From positions 3,887,821 to 3,951,820 of the forward strand of contig OZ014417.1 in the NCBI GenBank assembly GCA_963965975.1: DNA of 64,000 bases. Direction: 5' to 3'. The number at the start of each line of letters is the position of its first letter. The first letter of the stretch is position 1. The translations under genes and the position numbers were made by a program. Shown here piece by piece: positions 35,001 through 48,810 of this stretch. The notes under the pieces are model-generated. The model ran no database searches. It saw nothing but the letters and a program-made list of their open reading frames with translations, and had not been told where the DNA came from. The DNA is from Xestospongia bergquistia (taxonomy: Eukaryota > Porifera > Demospongiae > Haplosclerida > Petrosiidae).

Positions 35001-35800
35001 ACTTCAAACATAAATATTCCAAAATTGATTGAACAATTAAATCAGATTCAGCAATTAAATCACAAGGTCTTTCCAGTTTACATAATCATATCTCCAAATA
35101 AGTCTGGGCTTAGTGGAAATTAGTTATTTGTACATGATGAGATACTGAGGGGTATAGTAAACTTGACTCTGTTCTCATTACTAATATAATAATAACCAGT
35201 CATTTAGTTGTTTTTCAGAATTATAAGATTTTGTATAAGATCTCAATAGACAATAGCTATGCATGGCCACTTTAATCTTTATGTACTATACAATCTATCT
35301 CCTTGTTATGTTTACACATACATTGTAGTTACAAGAAAAGGCATACATCTGTTGCTTTCTCTTAATAGGGAAATCTGTTGCCTACATCTGTTTAATTACA
35401 CCATTACTATCACTAATGTTTGGTCAATTGTGGTTTTTGTTTTAGCATCAAATAAATGCACATCAAACAAGTGGTATTTTATATTTATCACAGGTGTACT
35501 CTTTGTAGTTTTATATCCTGCCACAAAATCCTCCAGCACTATATATTATCCACACTGTACAAGTGAACAATACTTGATTGTTTGCTGGTGAAGTTTTAAT
35601 GAAAAGTAATTGTAATAGATTACTTTATACGGTATAGAAAATTTATTAAGATAAACTTTATACTGTATAGAAAATTTATTAAGCTAACATCTATAGCAAG
35701 TAAACTACTATGTAATAAAGCAAGCAAAATAGGAAATGCAGATACTATAATAATCATGATTGCAATACAAAGTAAATTCATTCATCATTTTCTGATTCTG
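35001..35800. other. No supported gene
   Basis: AT-rich sequence with a 110-codon open frame at 35259 that shows no domain, no splice logic and a hydrophobic composition typical of random AT-rich frames. A 37-bp near-duplicate (tttatac.gtatagaaaattt) occurs at about 35623 and 35657. Confidence 0.5.
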
Positions 35801-35805
35801 TTCCT

Positions 35806-36889
35806 TCAATTAATTATATATTGGGTTATGATGGCATTAGTTGATGCAGTGGTATATTTTGTGTAAACTGCTGTATCTGCTTCTAATCTGTTGACAGAGG
35901 AAGGATGATTCATCTGATAATTATGAGGTTTCCGTAGAAAAGTGATATGAACTAGAAGTGCTAGTCTAGAGAAAAATCCTAGCAGCCAATATGTCACTAA
36001 ATGAGCCATTGCTAAATTATAGCTCCCATGTGAAGATATAGCTCCATAGATCCGATCAATTAAGGGAAAGAGAACTAGCATATAGAACACAATTGGATAT
36101 GCTAGCAATGGTAGGAGTTGTTTTAAAGCAGTCTTGTTACGATTTTGTTCTTGGTTAATTATCAGTGGTTCAGCCTCTGCTTCGTGGTGTCTACATGATC
36201 TATAAGTTAAAACAAAAAGGATGCTAATGACCACAAACAAACAGACAGTAAGAGAGACAACAAGAGGTCCATACCACAATGTAAATTGTTCTATAATTCC
36301 TTCCTTGTACTTCCTATTAGGACAGTTGTCATTCCAATTTCGTATGCAACACCATGCATTTGATATGCCATATGAGTTGTTAATAAATGGAATCCAGACA
36401 TGAAGTAAAGGAAACAGCACAGATAGCAAAATGTAGATGACTTCTAGTTTCACAAAGTTTTACCCACGTTGTATATTGGATAAGAAAAGCTGTTGCCTTG
36501 CAGGCAATAGAATAAAATAGATTGCTTCTATAGTTTATATTTAATATAACCAGACATTCAGTCATACTAAACAATAACGCAGCGACAACTTGGTAAATTG
36601 CCAATCGATAAACAAAATATTTGTATAACTTTAGACAAAGAACTATTGCTATTGTCACAATACACATCAGAGTTGATACAGCACTAGTACTTGTCATTGC
36701 TATCAGCAAATGGTTCATTTGACTCTTGGTAAAAGATCCATTGCAATGATTGGAAAACGAATTAGAAGGTAAGGACTCCATTTCAGCAACGATCCAAACT
36801 CCTCCTACCGGATGCAAACCGTAATGTCTAAACATACCTATTTTTTGCTGAATGTCTGATAGGTCTATACAAAGTAGTATTAATTTCAC
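35806..36889 (-). CDS. 7TM G-protein-coupled receptor-like gene, one frameshift
   Basis: Two overlapping minus-strand frames, 36889-36380 and 36453-35806, form one protein of about 360 aa if joined near 36450. Seven hydrophobic segments can be counted, including LLIAMTSTSAVSTLMCIVTI (TM1), YQVVAALLFSMTECLVIL (TM2), TAFLIQYTTWVKLC (TM3), VIYILLSVLFPLLHVWIPF (TM4), LWYGPLVVSLTVCLFVVISI (TM5), LLPLLAYPIVFYMLVLFPL (TM6) and YWLLGFFSRLALLVHITF (TM7). The loop before TM5 has NAWCCIRNWNDNC, similar to the WCxI loop of cAMP-receptor-like 7TM proteins. No class is certain. The frames join by a single-base shift; no plausible intron fits, so it is either a recent pseudogene or a sequence error. Confidence 0.6.
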
Positions 36890-37519
36890 ATTAAACTGTT
36901 GTGTTTTCTATAAATTGGTAATAAAGTATTTTCATTTGCCATTATTGTAATTTGTGATCAGGTAAGTGGCATTTAATAAGACATAATTATTTATTTTATT
37001 TTATTATAGCTAATTTCACATCAAAATGTGGCTTTATTCTGCTAGCATCTAGCCATATTATAAACATTAACTTTTGAGTCTTCAACACAAATGAAGGTCT
37101 AGACCACAGTACTGATTTTCTGTATGCTTGTGTTGTTGCTCTGGAAACAATAATTGATTGAGAAACTTGTACAGGCTAGGAAACAAAAATGTACCATTTT
37201 TATGCTACAATAGATATTTATGATGCTACTTAGAAATATGATAAGCATCCATAGTCTATCAACCCTAAATGTTTTAAAATTTCATTGATTTATATACCCC
37301 AACAAGTTGCAACTGTATCATTCTAGTTCAGTCATACAATTTATTTCCTAGTTACAATGCTAAAAGTGATGAAATAATATGACCGAATCTGCAGACAGAC
37401 ATATCTGTCCTTATAAACGATCTTACATACTAAAGAGGCGGAGCCTGTAGAATTAGGACAGCTTCTGTAGGGCGTTCCATATTCTTGGTAGAGATGAAGA
37501 ACGCTTTTCTCTTTATAGT

Positions 37520-40205
37520 CCTTGCTTTGCACAATTTTGATAGCTGTACATGTATATATTGAACCAGCGAAATTGGTGCTCTTATTGGTGCTCTTACAAG
37601 ATGAACAAGAAGCTTTGTGTCTAGATGGCTCACCTCCAGGATATTATTTTAGGCAAGGTTAGTTGTGATATTGCAAAGGATGGGCTGGCTATATATAATA
37701 TATAAATGTGACACATTTTTCCACATTTTTCCACAATACCAGGAACTGGTGCTGTTAAATGGATTATTCATTTGGAAGGTGGAGGATGGTGTTATGATGA
37801 AGGAGCTTGTTTAGATCGAAGTAAATCCAGACTTGGATTGTCAAAGTCCTGGCCAGCTACTGCTTCGTTCTCTGGTTTTCTTTCTGATAATCAAGACACT
37901 AATCCTGACTTTTATAATTGGAATCTAGCTTTTATTAACTATTGTGATGTAGCATCATTTAGTGGCAATGTGTAAGTTATAATATAACATCAATGATTGT
38001 GTATACATGTATTATACTATAGTGACCATCCAGTTGATGTACAAGGGACATCAATCTATTTTAGAGGTTTCAGAATACTTCAATCAATACTGGGTGGACT
38101 AATGATAGCTGGAATGAATAAAACTGAAGAAGTGATTTTAACTGGTTGTTCAGGTATACAATGTTCTAATTGATTTTATCATAATAGGTATTAGACAATA
38201 GCAATGCCTTTCTTTTTTATTTAATTATTCTGTAATTATATTAGAGCAAGCTATTATTATTCATATAGAATCATGTAAGACATACATATAATATAATATA
38301 GGACATACTGGATAGAATAAAAGCACAACATTTTAATAATCAATATATTTTCAACAATAGTAATGGAACTAATACAAATCTTCTTTATAAAAATATCTAG
38401 TGCTAAACATTTTAACAAGTCAGTGTTTAGAGTTCCACTAATAGAATACCACACTTTTAGTTTCAGTGTTTGGAATTGTAGTGGTGTGTAAACAATGAAA
38501 ATAGCAATATATACCAGAAATGCGTGCTATTTACTATTGTATACAAAGAAATATCGGTAAACGTTTTATAAAAGAATTGCATCCACTGTTACTAATTTTA
38601 TCCTTTGTATCTCTGTATAATTCCTTTAATGTTAGGGTCATGATTAAGGATCTAAATTATATTGATTTCCCATTAAAGTATGGTGTTTCGATATAGGCAC
38701 TTTAAACCTAATAATCATGAAACTGGTATTCTATATCTGACAAATTGAGATCTAAATCACTTAAATTATATCAGTGATATATTATTGCATTTTGTTCCTA
38801 GTCCCTACATTGATGCTATTGACAAGTATGTCTTTTTGTGATTTGTTTAGACATACAGAGAGTTTTGAAACTGACATTATGATGTATCATAACTGCTTTA
38901 AGTACTGATTATATTCATTACCAATTAAATATTATGTTTCTATACGTGTTAAGACAATATCATATATTATTAATATAAATATAATTGATATTATTGTTTA
39001 TCCATTAATTTTTGTGTTCATTATTATAGCTGGTGGATTAGCTACTTATCTTCATGCTGACTATGTCCAAAGCATTCTTCCATCCTCAACTAAATATCAT
39101 GCTATGGCTGATGCTGGGTAAGTCATGATTCAATGATGTCATAATCTTGAGAGCCTAATATTATATAGTATATTCATTAATTATTGGTATGTTTCATAGG
39201 TTTTTGTTATTTGATAGATATTTTATTGATGCTCCAAATGTTTTTAATATGGTTAGTATCTTTATCTGATGGCATACTTTGCCTGCTAGGATTACACATA
39301 ATGTAATATTTGTAATGTAATTAACATGTTGCCATAGATCAATGAATGTGACTAGTGAAGACAATGAAGACATCATACTTCACCCATAGACTGCTAATGT
39401 ATATATACCAATGCAATAAATAGGCACACTATTTGTTTTTTATCACAAACACAATAATTTTGGATATACTTATTAATGATTTGAAACTATGTATGACTCC
39501 TGCAGTGTCAGTATTACTTTATACATGTCACTGTATTTTCTACTGATATTGAAATGTCTTAATTAATATATGAATATGTGAACATGCAGGGTCCCTTACC
39601 AGTGATAGGCTCTAGATTTGATCTCTTTAGTTTGTCTAGAATAAAGTAAGCTTTAGCAATTATAGCATAAGTTTTTATGCCTAGCTCCTAATTTAGTCTT
39701 TGGTTTTATTCACCTTCTCATTGCTCTAAAAACAATCACAAGATATATATAAGACATTTAGAGTCTAAATGTCTTATATATATATCTTGTGATTGTTTTT
39801 TAGAGCAATGAGAAGGTGAATAAAACCAAAGACTAAATTATCTTGTGATTGTTTTAAATATGTCTGCTTTGTTCAAATTAATTGCCTTACACTAAAGCAC
39901 TTGGCAGTTGCCAACAATCTTTATAATATTATTTTTTCAATTAATATTGACTATATACTTTCTATTGTATTCAATTTCAGTATATAAATATGCAGAATTG
40001 TACTGATGGAGTTAATCAGAATTGCATCAAGGCTAATGGAAATGAAACTTGGAAATGTTTCATGGCTCAGGTATAGTGGATCTATATAGTCCAATCAAAC
40101 AATTTCTATTGCTCTTTTAGTATACATATCCTCGTGTATCCAGTCCAATATTCATATTAAATTCTCAATATGACACATGGCAACTCGATAATTATATTAC
40201 ACATA
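37520..40205 (+). pseudogene. PAE/Notum-like carboxylesterase, best copy but 3' truncated (PAE-3)
   Basis: Exons are ~37540-37661 (hydrophobic KLVLLLVLLQDEQEA, then CLDGSPPGYYFR), 37743-37971 (VKWIIHLEGGGWCYDEGACL, with the GGGWC oxyanion motif), 38023-38153 (ending GCS), 39030-39117 (starting AGGLATYLHADYV), 39218-39251 (GYFIDAPNVFNM), 39981-40070 (CTDGVNQNCIKANGNETW) and 40121 on (YTYPRVSSPIFILNSQYDTW). Splicing joins GCS to AGG to give the nucleophile motif GCSAGG, and MADAGYF supplies the catalytic Asp. The family removes acyl groups; Notum acts on Wnt palmitoleate, plant PAEs on pectin acetyl groups. The final exon with the catalytic His and CPYPC (seen at 60347) is missing: sequence after QLDNY diverges. 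No initiator ATG in frame is visible for the first exon. Confidence 0.75.
39691..39838. repeat. Near-perfect 148-bp palindrome
   Basis: A left arm of ~72 bp starting atttagtctttggttttatt and a right arm ending aataaaaccaaagactaaat are inverse copies with only two small length differences (one A, one TA) and a 1-bp centre at about 39763. It lies in the intron between PAE-3 exons 5 and 6. A further partial copy of the arm (atcttgtgattgtttt) follows at 39839. It could extrude as a cruciform or be a foldback element. Confidence 0.85.
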
Positions 40206-40429
40206 TAGTTATAGACCATCTATGTTCCAAGTTTTATAGGATCTATTATGTTAAATTTCCATAACAACAACTGTGTATTGACATAACAACATCTATTTTG
40301 ATATATTATATAGTATAAGATTAGCAAATAAAACTTGAACAAAAGATTATCATTATAAGATCACCATTTTACTGGTCTTTGGAATTAACACAATTTCAAT
40401 TAGGAAATTCTAATCTTATACATAATTAA

Positions 40430-40700
40430 GATTAATCTTATAGCCTGTCAAGAAGATACAGTGCAAGAGTCACAAACCAAGTGCATCATTAGTAGACAAA
40501 TGTCCACAAGTAAAAGATCTCCAAACATGTCTTCTAAGATTATTCCATCAGCTAATGCCTCAACTTGATATTGCCAGTTCATTTGATGATGTTATGGATA
40601 TTAGAGAAGTGTACGATAATCAAATCAATGTTGCTTACTTAGAGAATGTTGTCAATCACTATTTCTATCATCATAAGTTGCCCAAAACTTTTTTGTTAAC
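40430..40700 (+). pseudogene. Helical-domain relic, second copy
   Basis: Frame: DLQTCLLRLFHQLMPQLDIA, SSFDDVMDIREVYDNQINVA, YLENVVNHYFYHHKLPKTF. It is the best-kept copy of the block also found at 33425 and 60935. Open for about 65 codons with no start codon. It is probably a fragment of a larger lineage-specific gene family carried along by the segmental duplications. Confidence 0.35.
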
Positions 40701-40857
40701 TAATTCCCTTTAAGTAATGACTTTCAGGGTCAACTCTTCTTTTACTGCTTTTGGTAATTTTTTGTGTCATTATCTCATCATTCAGAAAATCATGAAACTG
40801 GCACCTCATCAACTACTACTGATAATTATTAACAAATTTGAGAAACCAATTAAATTG

Positions 40858-40915
40858 TAGTGAGCGAGGTTAGTATTTTTAATTGAAATAGTGGACTGTT
40901 ATCTATGGTGGCCCA
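40858..40915 (+). promoter_or_regulatory. Orphan copy of the PRDM9-like upstream box
   Basis: gtgagcgaggttagtatttt followed by taattgaaatagtggactgt matches the box upstream of the PRDM9-like starts (TAACGG here changed to TAATTG), but no PRDM9-like exon 1 follows. It marks a lost copy or a duplication breakpoint. Confidence 0.4.
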
Positions 40916-41199
40916 GAAGGACAATCCGTTGACTGGTTCGTTGACTGGTCCGTTCTGAAATCCGCCCAGATACGTCGAAAAATACGTCAAAAAAAGAGTT
41001 GAGATCTAATATAATTAATAACCATTACACGAATGAGTAGACTACTGGTAATGATTAATACTAAGTAATCATTGTTGTATATATTCAACTGTTTCACCAA
41101 TTTCCTTTTTTCCCTTAGAGATCATTCAAATACTATTTTTTCACTCATTGACCACACCCTAAATTAACCCCAGTGGATGCTGTCAAAATGTTTAAGCAC

Positions 41200-41690
41200 A
41201 ATTATTATATGTTGTAATATGATTATATTACATAAATTGTTGTCATTTCCAAGGTTTTTTTACAATATTATATTATAGTCATATTATTCATGTATATAAA
41301 CTGTTTGATTTTTGTTTTATATAATTAATTACAAATACACAATGTGAAAATTTACAATGTTAATACAATGGTATAAATACAGTGATATTATGGATGAAAT
41401 ATTTAAGATAATTTTACAATCATGACAAAAGGATTGTAATATATAAATTGTATAAACAACAATTGTTTTAATAATGTATATATTACAACAATGTTACAAT
41501 TGTTGTAAAAAGAGTTGTAATATATACATTGTATAAATGACAGTGGTATTAATAATGTATATATTACAACAATGTTACAATTGTTGTACAAAATATGTAA
41601 TATATCATGTATATATACGACATCTAAAAAAATACATGGCACATTTTTGTTGGTATATTTATAATTGTAATTACACAAAATACCGATACA
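41200..41690. repeat. AT-rich tandem/palindromic repeat
   Basis: Two ~93-bp tandem units (ttgtataaa...aataatgtatatattacaac, aatgttacaattgttgta) occur at about 41446-41535 and 41536-41620. They contain the self-complementary core acaattgt and ttgtaac/gttacaa pairs. No gene is seen. Confidence 0.65.
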
Positions 41691-41733
41691 TTTTCAACAT
41701 AAAAACAATGAATGTATTCAATATATTTTTCCT

Positions 41734-42138
41734 GTGATGATGGGTAAGGAATTTAGAGATGGAGGTCGTAAAGAAGGTGATGTTTGCCTCTGTCAACAAA
41801 CTGAAATAAAAAAGGAGGACAAACAAAGCATAAAAACAATAGAATTTTCTCAAGATGAGGATGACACTCAAAATGATGTTATAGATAATGTAGTAGATAA
41901 TGAAGAATCTAGAAAACTGTCATCAGATTTATCACCTGAACATGATGAAAAACAACTCATGGTGGATCATAGTAATAATCTTCGTGAAAGTGTTGTTGAG
42001 GAGAGTCAAGAGGATAAAAGACAACGTTTGTTTGCTAAAAGAACAAATGAAGATACTGGTATGTCTGCTAAAGAAAGATATTTAGCTCGTAAGAGAGCAA
42101 ACCTATTACAACCTACGATTTCAACAGATGATGATTGA
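41734..42138 (+). CDS. NSRP1-like C-terminal exon (partial gene)
   Basis: This 134-aa frame is rich in Asp/Glu/Lys and ends in RLFAKRTNEDTGMSAKERYL, ARKRANLLQP and TDDD. The end matches what I recall of the C-terminus of nuclear speckle splicing regulatory protein 1 (FAKR-x-NEE...SA-x-x-RYLAR). Only this C-terminal part is present; the coiled-coil N-terminal region is not. Copies or scraps stand before PRDM9-like copy 4 (45545-45810, broken), copy 5 (50429-50838, broken), copy 2 (~26915) and copy 6 (~55300). It is probably a hitch-hiking fragment, perhaps not expressed as such. Confidence 0.5.
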   Translation: MMMGKEFRDGGRKEGDVCLCQQTEIKKEDKQSIKTIEFSQDEDDTQNDVIDNVVDNEESRKLSSDLSPEHDEKQLMVDHSNNLRESVVEESQEDKRQRLFAKRTNEDTGMSAKERYLARKRANLLQPTISTDDD

Positions 42139-42513
42139 AACTTCTCAATTTTTAATTTAAAAAATTATTATTATTTTTGATAAGAACCAATAAAATTTTA
42201 GTAAGAGGGGCTAGTATTTTTAACAAAAATGGTGTTCTGTTAAATTTGTTTATTTGATTTCTTGCAGAACAATGAAATTGTTTATGTCATGTGATTGTAA
42301 GGGACCACACGACAATCTAATTAAAATAAAACTAATTAAGATACAAGCAGACTGGAAAGTGTTATAAAAAAGGATTACAATTTTATCACAAGTCATGTGA
42401 TCTTTAAATATAATAATATTCATAGTTGTCCAGACTTGAGTGCAAGTTGTCGAGATATTCCCTCCCCTTGCAATGCCTCTGGCCTCGAAACTAGCTAGTC
42501 TGATGAATTCAAA

Positions 42514-45124
42514 ATGGCAGATGTAATGCAAGAATTATGTGACTATGAGAAGAGAAGACTAGAGAATGTTGAAAAGAATATTGAGCACATGAAAACTTTA
42601 GGTAAAATACTATATTGTATGGTAAATATAAAGTCATTAAGATTGTGTGTAGGTTTAGATGTTAAGTCCAAAAAGAAGAGTAGAGTTAGAAAAAGGAGAA
42701 GGAGACGATATAGTAATTGTAGTAATAGTAGCAGTGATAGTGGAGATGAATGGATACCTGCTCTAGAGACTTGTGTGATGAAGAAAAAAACAAATGTCAT
42801 GAAAGGTAATAGACTTGTAAATAAAATATGGACATCGTTCTTTTGTGTTTAATTCACTAAGTTACAAGAGCCTTAAAGCGAAAAAAACCACAACAGAAGA
42901 AATATTACAAACCTGTAGAGGGGGAGGAGCCTTCATTTGAGAGCCTTGATTGCAAGTTGTCTAATAAGTTTTTCAAGTTATTTGGAGATGATAATAATGA
43001 AGAATATAAAGACTTTGAAGGATTTGATATTGAAGATGTGTAAGTTAGATAATATCAATATTGATGATATATTTATCTTAATACAGTGGTGATGTACCTC
43101 AGTGTGCAGTTAGTGAACGATATCCTAAGAGATTAAGTCACCAAAAAGAATACAGAGAAGATGAACTATCTGATGAAGATGAATATCTCTGTAAGTTTAG
43201 TATCAATATAGTTACTTCTACAACTTTCATTATTAGTCTGTGACAACTGTGAGGAAATTCATCTTGGTAACTGTCCTGTTCATGGACCCTTACTAACTCT
43301 AGATCCTTCTAGTGGTCATGATGAAGCATCTCTACAATACACTACTTTATTTGTTCCATCTGAATTAACTGTTAAACCTTCTAAGTTAGCCAATGCTGGA
43401 CTGGGTGTTTTTGCTAAGCAGTTTATACCTCGTGGAGTTAGGTTTGGTCCTTATGAAGGAAGGAGAGTGTTAAAAGAAGAGCTCACTAAAGGAGAAGATT
43501 CTAGCTACATGTGGGAGGTACTGTAATAAAATAATAAAAAAGGATTACTTTTTAAAATTATTTAGGTGAAGCGTATTGGAAAGAGGTCATATTATATTGA
43601 TGGTCGATCAGATAAGCAAAGTAATTGGTTACGATTTATTAACTGTGCTCGCAATGTAGATGAACAGAATTTGATAGCTTTTCAGTATCATGGTAACATC
43701 TATTATCGCTCATTCAAGCATATCTATCCTGGTAATGAACTCTATGTATGGTATGGTGAACAATATGCGAGAGAACTTGGGATCATAACTAGTTTTGAAG
43801 AAGGTAGGGTAATTCTTTTGGCAGAAATAAAATTTACTATTTATTTTTAGATGATTGTCAACTTTATAAATGCAAAAATTGTGGAAGTAGTTTTGTTTTG
43901 AAAGCTAATTTTGATTTGCATATTCGACATAATCCTAATTGTCTGCTTGCTAATCCTCAATGTTTTACTTGTCAAAAATGTCAAGAAAGTTTTTGTGAAT
44001 TGTATCAGTTACAAGACCACATTCGTAAACATGAGCAACTTAATGTAAATGGAAGAAATCATAAGAAAGAACTCATTTCCGATGATAAACTGCTAGTTGA
44101 GAATCCAGATAATATGTGTGATCATTGTGGAAAGAAATTTTCTTGTCAGTCATCATTGAGGATTCATCTTCGTAGACACACTGGTGGTAAATCTTACCAA
44201 TGTCAGTATTGTGGAAAAGGATTTAGTCATAATGGTAGTCTCCGAAAACATCTTCTTATACACATGGGTGATAAATCTTACCAATGTCATTACTGTAGAA
44301 AAGGATTTAATCGGAATGGTGATCTCCAAAAACATCTTCGTATACACACTTGTGATAAACGTTACAAATGTCAGTACTGTGGAAAAGGATTTAGTCAGAA
44401 TTGTAATCTCCAAACTCATCTTCGTATACACACTGGTGATAAACCTTACCAATGTGAGTACTGTGGAAAAGGATTTAGTAAGAATGGTAATCTCCAAACT
44501 CATCTTCGTATACACACTGGTGATAAACCTTACCAATGTGAGTACTGTGGAAAAGGATTTAGTAAGAATGGTAATCTCCAAACTCATCTTCGTATACACA
44601 CTGGTGATAAACCTTACCAATGTGAGTATTGTGGAAAAGGATTTAGTGTGAATAGTAATCTCCAAACTCATCTTCGTATACACACTGGTAATAAACCTTA
44701 CCAATGTCAGTACTGTGGAAAAGGATTTTGTTCGAGTGGTGATCTCCAAAGACATCTTCGCACACACACTGGTGATAAACCTTTCCGATGTCAGTACTGT
44801 GGAAAAGGATTTAGTGTGAATAGTAATCTCCAAACTCATGTTCGTATACACACTGGTGATAGACCTTACCAATGTCAGTACTGTGGAAAAGGATTTTATC
44901 AAAGCAGTAATCTCCAAACTCATCTTCATACACACACTGGTGATAAACCTTACCAATGTCTGTACTGTGCGAAAGGATTTAGTCAAAGCTGTTATCTCCA
45001 AACTCATCTTCGTATACACACTGGTGATAAACCTTACCAATGTCAGTACTGTGGTAAACGATTTAGTCAAAGCTGTCATCTCCAAGCTCATGTTCATATA
45101 CACACTGGTGATAAACCTTACTAA
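42514..45124 (+). CDS. PRDM9-like histone methyltransferase/zinc-finger protein, copy 3 (open)
   Basis: Seven exons (42514-42601, 42653-42805, 42862-43039, 43087-43190, 43237-43517, 43566-43803 and 43851-45124) join in frame to 771 aa. The acceptor of family exon 3 is mutated (ttag to ttaa) and exon 3 is gone, yet exon 2 joins exon 4 in the correct phase using an AG at 42860-42861. The N-terminus has CDYEKRRLENVEKNIEHMK, a basic run and DSGDEWIPAL. Next come SSXRD-like RYPKRLSHQKEYREDELSDE, the zinc knuckle CDNC...C..H, and a full PR/SET domain (GVRFGPYEGRRVLK, NCARNVDEQNLIAFQYHGNI, VWYGEQYARELGI). Two fixed fingers and twelve array fingers follow. A TAA after GDKPY ends the protein inside what was a thirteenth finger. 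It is the longest open array in the window. Confidence 0.88.
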
Positions 45125-45175
45125 TGGAAAACGATTTAATCAGAATGGTTGTCTATCTTTGTATTCAATCTAAAA
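44125..45175 (+). repeat. C2H2 finger array, copy 3 (12 fingers)
   Basis: Helices -1 to 6 read [35 protein letters not shown] (twice), VNSNLQT, SSGDLQR, VNSNLQT, QSSNLQT, QSCYLQT and QSCHLQA. Position -1 takes seven different residues (C, H, R, Q, K, V, S). Units five and six are identical. VNSNLQT occurs twice, non-adjacent, which suggests local conversion. Confidence 0.88.
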
Positions 45176-45394
45176 ACTAATTATTTTGTCTAAACATTAT
45201 TTGTTAGCGCTTTATTAAGTTACCATAGTGACAACATTACACAAACAATGGTCAATGCAGATCTAGAGAAGTTAAAATACGTCCAGGGTGAGTAGTCTCA
45301 AAGTTCCAAAGCCCTTTAACAGAATACATTGTCACTGTAGCTGGTGGACTAAGTAAACACTTCTAACCAGTGATAGCAGTGTTTCTTTTTTATT

Positions 45395-45560
45395 GACATC
45401 ATAAAGATTGTGTAGGTTTAGATGTTAAGGCCCAAATTAAAACAAGAATAGAGTTTAAAAAAAGAGAAGGAGACAATATAGTAATTGTAGTAATAATAGC
45501 AGTGATAGTGGAGATGAATAATAGCATGATAGTGGAGATGAATGGACACCTGCATAATGA
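45395..45560 (+). pseudogene. Relic exon 2 of another PRDM9-like copy, fused to an NSRP1-like tail
   Basis: gattgtgtaggtttagatgt ... agtgatagtggagatgaatg is the acceptor and body of PRDM9-like exon 2 (LDVK, basic run, DSGDE). It contains a duplicated 'atagtggagatgaat' block. At about 45562 it runs directly into catctagagaactgtcatca, the middle of the NSRP1-like exon. It is a deletion-fusion scar lying between copies 3 and 4. Confidence 0.65.
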
Positions 45561-45812
45561 AGCATCTAGAGAACTGTCATCAGATTTATCACCTGAACAT
45601 GATGACAAACTACTCAAGAATAGATGGATCATAGTGATAATCTTCATGAAAGTGTAGCTAGTGTTGTTGAGGAGAGTCAAGAGGAGAAAAGACGACGTTT
45701 GTTTGCTAACAAATGAAGATACTGCTATGTCTGCTAAAGAAAGATATTTAGTTCGTAAAAGAGCAAAACTATCACAACCTACCATTTTAACAGATGATCC
45801 TCTTAACTTGTA
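45545..45812 (+). pseudogene. NSRP1-like C-terminal exon, broken copy upstream of PRDM9-like copy 4
   Basis: This keeps SSDLSPEHDDK, SVVEESQEEKRRRLFA, then a 5-bp loss before TNEDTAMSAKERYL. It ends near TILTDD. Frame breaks at about 45615 and 45708 make it a pseudogene. Confidence 0.55.
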
Positions 45813-45924
45813 ATTAAAAATAATTATTATTACTTTTTTGGTAAGACCAATATAATTTTAGTGGGAGGGGCTAGTTATCTTAACGGAAATAGTGGCTGTT
45901 ATTTTGTTTATCAGCTAGTCTGAG

Positions 45925-48810
<2,886 letters not shown>

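Noticed and set aside
44153-45103. Long antisense open frame (over 300 codons) across the copy 3 finger array, and similar ones in every array
   Set aside because: The 84-bp period has no stops in several frames, so long shadow frames are expected. The translations are repeats of [17 protein letters not shown] with no domain, and the sense strand encodes consensus C2H2 fingers.
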